A stretch of DNA of 64,000 nt from Azospirillum tabaci (lineage in GTDB: Bacteria; Pseudomonadota; Alphaproteobacteria; Azospirillales; Azospirillaceae). Within the stretch, counting starts at the first letter, position 1, and every line of letters begins with the position of its first letter. Shown one piece after another: positions 58,289 to 64,000 of the stretch. Made by a program: the position numbers and the translations under genes. The stretch spans positions 124,001 through 188,000 of the forward strand of contig NZ_JACCJY010000001.1 in the NCBI RefSeq assembly GCF_014596085.1, written 5' to 3'. The notes beneath the pieces were generated by a model. That model was given only the letters and a program-made list of their open reading frames with translations. It searched no databases and had not been told where the DNA came from.

Positions 58289-60280
58289 ATGCGCGAAGCA
58301 TCTCCGCACACCCGCTCCAAGACGTCCCAGGGCAGAGCCCGCCGCGCCGACCCGGCGATGGCGCCGCGCCTGCGCTGGTGGACCACGCTCGCGGTCGCCC
58401 TGTCGGTGGGGCTGCTCGGCTGGGCGGTGATGCCGCTGCTCGGGTTCGGCGGCCTGGCCCGCCTGCTGCCGGCGCTGGTCCTGCTCGGCCTGTGGTACGC
58501 GCTGAACCGGCACGAGGACGGCCGGCAGAGCGCCGCCAACGCCCGCTTCGTCGAGGCGCTGGCGGCGTCGCGCGACCCCGAGCTGAAGGCGTCGCTGGAC
58601 GAGCTGGGCACGGTGCGCGAGCGGCTGGACGCGGTGATCGACCGGCTGAAGACGCAGCGCTTCGGCGCGCGCTGGGGCGGCCAGTACCTCTACCAGCTTC
58701 CCTGGTATCTGGTGATCGGCGCCCCCGGCTCGGGCAAGACGACCGCGCTGGCCAACGCCCGGCTGGGCGCGGCGCTGGGCGGCGGGCTGGACGGCATGCC
58801 GGTGCAGAATCTGGGCGGCACCCGCAACTGCGACTGGTGGTTCACCGACGAGGCGGTGCTGATCGACACGGCGGGCCGCTACACCACCCAGGACAGCCGC
58901 CGGGCCATCGACGGCCGTGTCTGGTCCGGCCTGCTCGACCTGTTGAAGGAGCACCGCCCGCGCCAGCCGGTGAACGGCGTGCTGCTGACCATCAGCCTGA
59001 CCGACCTCGCCGGCTGGAGCGACGCGGAGCGGCACAACCACGCCATCACCATCCGCCAGCGGCTGGGCGAGCTGCGCGCCCATCTCGGCATCCGCGTGCC
59101 GGTCTATCTGCTGTGCACCAAGGCCGACCTCGTGGACGGCTTCACCACCTATTTCGACCCGCTGGACCGGGCGGAGCGCGCCCAGATCTGGGGCATCACC
59201 TTCCCGGTGGAGGACCTGCCGCCCGGCCCGCTGGCCAGCTTCCACGCGCAATACGCGGCGCTGCTGCGCCGGCTGGAGGAGCGGCTTCCCGAACGGCTGC
59301 ACCAGGAGCCGGACATCCAGCGGCGCGGCGACGCCTTCGCCTTCCCGCTGCGCATGGCGGCCTTCGAGGCGGCGCTGGCCGACCTCGTCGACACCGCCTT
59401 CACCGCGGAGGCCGAGGAGGCGGTGCCGCTGCTGCGCGGCATCTACCTGACCAGCGCCACCCAGCCCGGCGCCTCCGCGGAATCGCCGGCCCAGACCTTC
59501 TTCCTGGAGCGGCTGCTGCCCGAGGTGGTCTTCCCCGAGGCCAACATGGTCGGGGTTGACCGCGCGCTGGAGCGGGCGCGGCGGCGGCGCCACGTCTGGG
59601 CGCTGGGCGGGACGGCGGCGGCGGGCCTGCTGCTCGGGCTGGCCGGGCTGAGCAGCCACCGCGCCAACGAGGCGCTGCTGGCGCGGGCGGAGGCCGCCGT
59701 GGCGGTGGCGGAGGAGCGGCTGCGCGTCCTCGACACCCCGCCGCGCTCGCTGACGCGGGTGGAGGATTCCGACTTTCTGGCGGTCCTGCCGGCGCTCGAC
59801 GCGCTGCGCGCCCTGCCGGCCGGCTGGACCGAGCGGGCGGAACGGCGGGCGTCCCTGCTTGGCTTCGGCCTGTCGCAGGGGGAGCGCGTCGGCCTGCCCG
59901 CCGAGGACGTCTACCGGCGGGCGCTGCGCAGCGTGTTCCTGTCGCGCATCGTGCTGCGGCTGGAGGAGCAGCTGCGCACCGGCTGGGCGCGGCCCGACCT
60001 GCTGCGGCAGAGCCTGCGCGCCTACGCCATGATCGGCGGGCGGGAGCCGCTGGACCCGGCGGTTCTGGCCGAATGGCTGGCCGCCGACTGGCAGCGCACG
60101 CTCCCCGGCGCCGCCCATGAGGCGGAGCGCCGGGCGCTCGGCGATCATCTGGCCGCTCTGGTGGAGGCCGGCTTCGCCCCGGTGCCGCCGGACGAGGCGC
60201 TGGTGTCGCGCGTCCTCGACGTGCTCGGCCAGCCGGCCTCGCCGGCTCCCCGTGTGCTCAACAACGGCGGGGCCGGCTGA
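58289..60280 (+). CDS. tssM: Type VI secretion protein TssM (IcmF), naturally short form
   Basis: This 663-residue protein keeps the N-terminal half of TssM: two transmembrane helices (about 31-51 and 57-71), a cytoplasmic NTPase with GAPGSGKTT (144-152) and DTAGRY (193-198), and a third helix near 436-456. Only about 207 residues follow, whereas usual TssM proteins reach 1100-1300 residues with a large periplasmic part that contacts TssJ. The stop overlaps the tagF start (TGATG), so the end is genuine and not a frameshift. The missing C-terminal half could be encoded elsewhere or be dispensable. Confidence 0.9.
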   Translation: MREASPHTRSKTSQGRARRADPAMAPRLRWWTTLAVALSVGLLGWAVMPLLGFGGLARLLPALVLLGLWYALNRHEDGRQSAANARFVEALAASRDPELKASLDELGTVRERLDAVIDRLKTQRFGARWGGQYLYQLPWYLVIGAPGSGKTTALANARLGAALGGGLDGMPVQNLGGTRNCDWWFTDEAVLIDTAGRYTTQDSRRAIDGRVWSGLLDLLKEHRPRQPVNGVLLTISLTDLAGWSDAERHNHAITIRQRLGELRAHLGIRVPVYLLCTKADLVDGFTTYFDPLDRAERAQIWGITFPVEDLPPGPLASFHAQYAALLRRLEERLPERLHQEPDIQRRGDAFAFPLRMAAFEAALADLVDTAFTAEAEEAVPLLRGIYLTSATQPGASAESPAQTFFLERLLPEVVFPEANMVGVDRALERARRRRHVWALGGTAAAGLLLGLAGLSSHRANEALLARAEAAVAVAEERLRVLDTPPRSLTRVEDSDFLAVLPALDALRALPAGWTERAERRASLLGFGLSQGERVGLPAEDVYRRALRSVFLSRIVLRLEEQLRTGWARPDLLRQSLRAYAMIGGREPLDPAVLAEWLAADWQRTLPGAAHEAERRALGDHLAALVEAGFAPVPPDEALVSRVLDVLGQPASPAPRVLNNGGAG

Positions 60281-60924
60281 TGAGCCCCGGTTTCGCGGTG
60301 GGCTTCCATGGAAAGGTGCCGGCGCGCGGCGATTTCGTGGGCTATGGCCTGCCGCGCGGCGTGTTGCTTCCCTGGGACGCCTGGCTGACGGAGGTTCTGG
60401 ACGCGGCGGTGCGCCAGCTCGGCTCGCCCTGGGAGCGGCTGTTCCAGTCGGCCCCGGTCTGGCGCTTCGCCCTGTCGCCCGGCCTGTGCGGGGAACCGCC
60501 GCTCGCCGGCATCATGATGCCCAGCGCCGACCGGGTGGGGCGGCAGTACCCCTTCACCATCGTCGGCACGCTGCCCTACGGCACCGACCTCGCGGTGGTG
60601 CCGGTGGCCTGCCTGCACTGGTTCACCCGCGCGGAATCCATTGCTGCCGACGCCTGCCGCGCCGGGGCCGACGTGGACGCCCTGCCGGCGCGTATGGCGA
60701 TTCTGGGCCGCCCGGAGCCCAACGGCGCCGACCCCACCGTCGCCACCGTGGTCGAGGAGCGCGTCGGCCCGTTGCCGCCCCGCGCCAGCCTGTGGTGGAG
60801 CCGCGGCGGCGGGCGGGTTCCGCCCTCGGTCCTGACCTGCTGCGGCCTGCCGCGCTCGTCCCGCGCCGCCGCCTTCATCGACGGCGCCTGGGAGCGGCGG
60901 GGCTGGGACGATCTGGACGGGTAG
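60280..60924 (+). CDS. tagF: Type VI secretion-associated protein TagF (ImpM/SciT domain)
   Basis: This 214-residue soluble protein has the TagF hallmark FHGKVPARGDFVGYGLPRG at its N terminus and the conserved WRFALSPGLCG and MPSADRVGRQYPFT blocks. TagF represses type VI secretion post-translationally in Pseudomonas, with or without a PppA fusion; no phosphatase domain is fused here. It overlaps tssM by one base. A short repeat follows the stop. Confidence 0.92.
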   Translation: MSPGFAVGFHGKVPARGDFVGYGLPRGVLLPWDAWLTEVLDAAVRQLGSPWERLFQSAPVWRFALSPGLCGEPPLAGIMMPSADRVGRQYPFTIVGTLPYGTDLAVVPVACLHWFTRAESIAADACRAGADVDALPARMAILGRPEPNGADPTVATVVEERVGPLPPRASLWWSRGGGRVPPSVLTCCGLPRSSRAAAFIDGAWERRGWDDLDG

Positions 60925-60945
60925 GGGATAAGGTTCAAGCGTCGA

Positions 60946-60993
60946 GCCCCCCTCCCGACCTCCCCCCGCTTCGCAGGGGGAGGAGAAGAGCCC
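60946..60993. repeat. Composite palindromic repeat, copy 6 (fragment)
   Basis: CCTCCCGACCTCCCCCCGCTTCGCAGGGGGAGG-like sequence, quoted here by its ends (CCCCCCTCCC and AGGGGGAGGAG), forms one hairpin with a CTTCG-like loop between the convergent tagF and OmpA-like genes. It resembles the terminal module of the larger elements. Confidence 0.65.
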
Positions 60994-61659
60994 TCACCCC
61001 CCCAAATTCACGATCTCCACCCGGCGGTTCTCCGCGGCCTTCGGCGTCTTGGGCAGCAGCGGTTCCCGCGCGCCCATCCCGGCGGTGTCCAGCCGGTCGC
61101 GGCGCACGCCGTGCCGTTCCGCCAGATAATCCGCCACCGCCTCGGCCCGGCGCTGCGAGAGCGCCCGGTTGGCCGCGTCGCCGCCCACCGCGTCGGTGTG
61201 GCCGACGATGCGGAAGCGGGCGGTTGCCGCCTCCGGCGCCGTCATCACAGCGCCGATGCGGTCGAGCACCGCCCGCGATTCCGGGCGGATGCGTGCCGAG
61301 TTGAAATCGAAGCCGATCCGGAAGGCGGCGCGCAGCCCGGCCTTCAGCGCCGCGACGGGCGGGTCCGGCGGCGTCCCCGGCAGGGCGGGCACGGCAACGG
61401 GGGCGGGAGTCGATGCGGAAGCCGATGCGGGAGCCGGTGGCGATGCCGCCGCGACGGGCGGGGGCGGCGGGCGCTTCATGACGATGGGCGGGCAGCCGGG
61501 TCCCGCGGCGCCGAACAGGGCGGCCTGGATCTCGCACTCGCTGGGGTTGGGGCCGAGCGGGACGGCGGGTCCCGCCGCCGATTGCGCCAGGGCCGCGCCC
61601 GCGGGAAGGGCCAGCCCCAACACCAAAAGCCCGATTGTTGGGAACATCCGCGTTTGCAT
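60994..61659 (-). CDS. OmpA-family periplasmic/outer-membrane protein
   Basis: This 221-residue secreted protein has a signal peptide (ending GAALA, about residue 24), a Pro/Ala-rich linker and a C-terminal OmpA/MotB-like domain from about residue 105: RIGFDFNSARIRPESRAVL, FRIVGHTDAVGGDAANRALSQRRAEAV in family form, and NRRVEIV at the end, which bind peptidoglycan. No lipobox is seen. Beside the type VI genes it might help anchor the secretion complex, but generic envelope roles are equally possible. Confidence 0.87.
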   Translation of the reverse strand: MQTRMFPTIGLLVLGLALPAGAALAQSAAGPAVPLGPNPSECEIQAALFGAAGPGCPPIVMKRPPPPPVAAASPPAPASASASTPAPVAVPALPGTPPDPPVAALKAGLRAAFRIGFDFNSARIRPESRAVLDRIGAVMTAPEAATARFRIVGHTDAVGGDAANRALSQRRAEAVADYLAERHGVRRDRLDTAGMGAREPLLPKTPKAAENRRVEIVNLGG

Positions 61660-61775
61660 GCCCGCATTGTCCCAGGCTTGGGGGCGGGGCGTCAAATTCC
61701 GCGTGGAACAGTCGTGCGTGCCTCTGTACGATCCCGGTCCGATCTTTCGTTTGCGGTATGCGGGAGGAAACAAGA

Positions 61776-62813
61776 ATGAAGTCGATGAAGGCGCTGTTCG
61801 CCGGTCTGGCGCTGGCCGCCATGGTTCTGCCGGGCGTGGTCGCCAACGGCGCGGCGGCGGCCGACTACAAGGCCGAGTACAAGCTGTCCACCGTGCTGGG
61901 CAAGCCGTTCCCCTGGGGCATCGGCGGCGACCGCTGGGCCGAGCTGGTCAAGGAGAAGACCAACGGGCGCATCAATGTGAAGATGTATCCCGGCTCCGCC
62001 CTGGTGAACGGCGACCAGACCAAGGAATTCACCGCGCTGCGCCAGGGCGTGATCGACATGGCGGTGGGCTCCACCATCAACTGGTCGCCGCAGGTGAAGG
62101 AGCTGAACCTCTTCTCGCTGCCCTTCCTGATGCCCGACCACAAGGCGATGGATGCGCTGACCCAGGGACCGGTCGGCAAGCAGCTGTTCGACCTGCTCGC
62201 CACCAAGGACGTGGTGCCGCTGGCCTGGGGCGAGAACGGCTTCCGCGAGGTCTCCAACTCCAAGCACGCCATCAGCAAGCCGGAGGATTTGAAGGGCCTG
62301 AAGATCCGCGTCGTCGGCTCGCCGCTCTACCTCGACACCTTCACGGCGCTGGGCGCCAACCCGACGCAGATGAGCTGGGCCGACGCGCAGCCCGCTCTGT
62401 CCACCGGCGCCGTCGACGGGCAGGAGAACCCGGTCGCCGTCTTCACCGCCGCCAAGCTGCCGACGCTCGGCCAGAAGCACCTGACCCTGTGGGGCTACGT
62501 CGCCGACCCGCTGATCTTCGTGGTCAACAAGGAGGTCTGGAACAGCTGGTCCAAGGAGGACCAGGAGGCGGTGCGCGCCGCCGCCGTCCAGGCCGCCGCG
62601 GAGGAGGTCGCCATTGCCCGCAAGGGCATCACCGCCCAGGACGACAGCCTGCTGAAGGAGCTGGCCGGCCAGGGCGTGGCGGTCGTGCAGCTGACGCCCG
62701 AGCAGCAGAAGGCGTTCCAGACCGCCACCCGCGCCGTCTACGACAAGTGGGCCAAGACCATCGGCCCCGACCTCGTGAAGGCCGCCGAGACCTCGATCGC
62801 CGGCCGCCAGTAA
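61776..62813 (+). CDS. dctP: TRAP transporter substrate-binding protein DctP
   Basis: This 345-residue periplasmic binding protein has a signal peptide (ending NGAAAA, about residue 28) and the DctP fold: KYGVNS-like start KLSTVLGKPFPWGIGGDRW, the FPGSAL-like MYPGSALVNGDQ, LKGLKIRVVGSPLYLDT and AQPALSTGAVDGQENP, which holds the ligand-gating region. It captures an organic acid and passes it to DctQM using an ion gradient. The ligand is not predictable from sequence. GGGAGGAAAC is the ribosome site. Confidence 0.93.
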   Translation: MKSMKALFAGLALAAMVLPGVVANGAAAADYKAEYKLSTVLGKPFPWGIGGDRWAELVKEKTNGRINVKMYPGSALVNGDQTKEFTALRQGVIDMAVGSTINWSPQVKELNLFSLPFLMPDHKAMDALTQGPVGKQLFDLLATKDVVPLAWGENGFREVSNSKHAISKPEDLKGLKIRVVGSPLYLDTFTALGANPTQMSWADAQPALSTGAVDGQENPVAVFTAAKLPTLGQKHLTLWGYVADPLIFVVNKEVWNSWSKEDQEAVRAAAVQAAAEEVAIARKGITAQDDSLLKELAGQGVAVVQLTPEQQKAFQTATRAVYDKWAKTIGPDLVKAAETSIAGRQ

Positions 62814-62821
62814 ACCCGCCC

Positions 62822-62864
62822 GGCGCCCGTCCGCTTCCGCTCCGGCGGCCAACGGACGGGCGCC
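62822..62864 (+). promoter_or_regulatory. Intercistronic hairpin between dctP and dctQ
   Basis: GGCGCCCGTCCG (62822-62833) and CGGACGGGCGCC (62853-62864) form a perfect 12-bp stem with a 19-base loop, directly after the dctP stop. Such hairpins often protect the 3' end of the binding-protein mRNA or partly terminate, making more receptor than permease. Confidence 0.6.
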
Positions 62865-62918
62865 ATTCCTTTCCAAAGTCCGTTCCAGCCCGCCCGTCCC
62901 CGTCCAGAGAACCCGTTC

Positions 62919-63425
62919 ATGACCGAAGACCCCGAACTGACGCGGCGCGAAGAGCCGCGCCCGCGCGTTCCCATCCGGATCGAGGAGGCGCTGGCGGCGC
63001 TGGCCATCGCGGCGATGGGGGCGATCACCTTCGCCAACGTGATCACGCGCTATCTGACCAACATCTCGCTCGCCTTCACGGAGGAATACGCCATCGCCCT
63101 GATGGTCGTGATGACCATGCTCGGCGCCTCGGTCGCGGTCGTGCGCAACCACCACATCCGCATCACCTACTTCGTGGACCGGCTGCGCCCGGTCATGCGC
63201 CGCCGGGCCGAACTGTTCGCCATCGCCGTGACGGCGCTGGTCTTCCTGGGGCTCGCCGTCTACGGCTCGCGGATGGTCTGGGACGAGTACCGGTTCGAGG
63301 AGACGTCGCCCGGTCTGGGCGTGCCGCAGTGGATCTATTCGATCTGGCTGCCGGTCCTGTCGGTGGTCATCGTGCTGCGGGCGCTGGGCCGCGGCATCCG
63401 CGTCGCGCGGGGGGACGAACAATGA
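62919..63425 (+). CDS. dctQ: TRAP transporter small permease DctQ
   Basis: This 168-residue inner-membrane protein has four hydrophobic helices, the normal TRAP small-subunit layout, with the conserved ITRYLTNISLAFTEEYA and GASVAVVRNHHIRI blocks between helices. It bridges substrate delivery to DctM. The stop overlaps the dctM ATG by four bases, so the two permease subunits are coupled. Confidence 0.92.
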   Translation: MTEDPELTRREEPRPRVPIRIEEALAALAIAAMGAITFANVITRYLTNISLAFTEEYAIALMVVMTMLGASVAVVRNHHIRITYFVDRLRPVMRRRAELFAIAVTALVFLGLAVYGSRMVWDEYRFEETSPGLGVPQWIYSIWLPVLSVVIVLRALGRGIRVARGDEQ

Positions 63426-64000
63426 TCACCGCGCTGCTGTTCGGCGGTTTCTTCGCGCTGCTGATCGCCGGCGTGCCCATCGGCGCGGCGCTGGCGCTGG
63501 CCGGGGCGGTGGTGATCGGTGTCGCCGGCCTCGGCATCATGTCGCTGCCGACCACCGTCTACACCGGCATGGCGAAGTACCCGCTGCTCGCCATCCCCAT
63601 GTTCGTCCTGACCGGGCTGATCTTCGAGCGGTCGGGCGTGGCGGAGCGTCTGGTCAAGTTCGCGCTGGCCGTGATCGGCAAGCGGCAGGGCGCCCTACCG
63701 GCGGTCGCCATCATCGTGGCGATGTTCATGGGCGGCATCTCCGGCTCCGGCCCGGCGACCTCCGCCGCGGTGGGGGCGGTGATGACCGCGGCCATGCTGC
63801 GCGAGGGCTACCCGCGCGCCTTCACCGCCAGCGTCATCGGCGCCGCGGCGGCGACGGACATCCTGATCCCGCCCTCCATCGCCTTCATCATCTACAGCGT
63901 GATGGTGCCGCAGGCGTCGGTGCCGGCCCTGTTCGCGGCGGGCATGATTCCCGGCATCCTGGCCGGTCTGGCCCTGGTCATCCCGGCGGTCTGGATGTCG
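63422..64000 (+). CDS. dctM: TRAP transporter large permease DctM, N-terminal part (cut by window edge)
   Basis: The first 193 codons of the large TRAP permease are visible; the rest lies beyond the right edge. The sequence matches the DctM start MITALLFGGFFALLIAGVPI and has the family segments KYPLLAIPMFVLTG, MGGISGSGPATSAAVG and TDILIPPSIAFIIYSV. Full DctM proteins have about 425 residues and form the ion-coupled channel. The ATG overlaps the dctQ stop. Confidence 0.93.
   Translation, partial: MITALLFGGFFALLIAGVPIGAALALAGAVVIGVAGLGIMSLPTTVYTGMAKYPLLAIPMFVLTGLIFERSGVAERLVKFALAVIGKRQGALPAVAIIVAMFMGGISGSGPATSAAVGAVMTAAMLREGYPRAFTASVIGAAAATDILIPPSIAFIIYSVMVPQASVPALFAAGMIPGILAGLALVIPAVWMS

Noticed and set aside
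60280..61304. A frameshifted C-terminal half of TssM after the stop at 60280
   Set aside because: The following DNA encodes TagF in another frame with intact motifs, and no TssM-like sequence is found in any frame.

Overview
The window is a continuous piece of a GC-rich (roughly 69 percent) alphaproteobacterial chromosome. Gene content and order (yggT-DUF167-folD, trpB-trpA-accD-folC, trxA-addA-addB-murU-amgK-tsaE, ccmA-ccmB) point to Rhodospirillales, most probably Azospirillum or a close relative. This is inferred from gene families and synteny; no 16S gene lies in the window. No insertion sequence, prophage, integrase or CRISPR array was seen. Coding density is high, and the two tRNA genes each have a good sigma70-type promoter.

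Layout. 1-2.3 kb: tandem AspT/YidE-type transporters (minus strand). 2.7-4.0 kb: ccmA-ccmB for cytochrome c biogenesis, then tRNA-Ala. 4.5-7.9 kb: yggT, DUF167, folD, a CorA-type transporter and modD, closely spaced. 8-13.5 kb: small metabolic and repair genes (phhB, zincin, UDG-like protein, sirtuin, LMW phosphatase, fructosamine-kinase-like protein, LysR regulator, thioredoxin). 13.8-23.3 kb: addA, addB, murU, amgK, tsaE (recombination repair, cell-wall sugar recycling, tRNA modification). 23.5-29.2 kb: ferredoxin-NADP reductase, an envelope-stress module (Spy-like protein, response regulator, histidine kinase) and NDH-2. 29.2-36.6 kb: two large sensor kinases and a lone periplasmic binding protein. 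36.7-41.2 kb: trpB, trpA, accD, folC. 41.2-47.5 kb: an unusual zinc-ribbon/acidic-repeat protein, tRNA-Arg, pterin genes (folM-like, folK-like, folE) and a molybdopterin-fold protein coupled to a histidine kinase. 47.6-56.4 kb: EamA permease, phosphoesterase-nucleotidyltransferase pair, double cold-shock protein, phosphoglucomutase, dienelactone hydrolase, msrB, a luciferase-like oxidoreductase and a small RHH-like protein. 56.4-61.7 kb: STAS protein, tssL, a short tssM, tagF and an OmpA-like protein (a partial type VI secretion locus). 61.8-64 kb: dctP-dctQ-dctM TRAP transporter, cut by the right edge.

How the genes fit together. Folate/pterin metabolism recurs: folD, phhB, folC, folM-like, folK-like, folE. 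Envelope sensing is prominent, with four histidine kinases: one in a CpxP/CpxRA-like set with GTAAC-N5-GTAAC boxes, one pseudokinase-like and DivL-reminiscent, one TorS-like and divergent from an orphan solute-binding protein, and one translationally coupled to a secreted molybdopterin-fold protein. The best candidates for undescribed biology are the zinc-ribbon protein with five copies of an AALR-type motif in a very acidic chain, the solute-binding protein/hybrid kinase pair, the naturally short TssM, and the phosphoesterase-nucleotidyltransferase operon. A family of composite palindromic repeats sits at six gene junctions.
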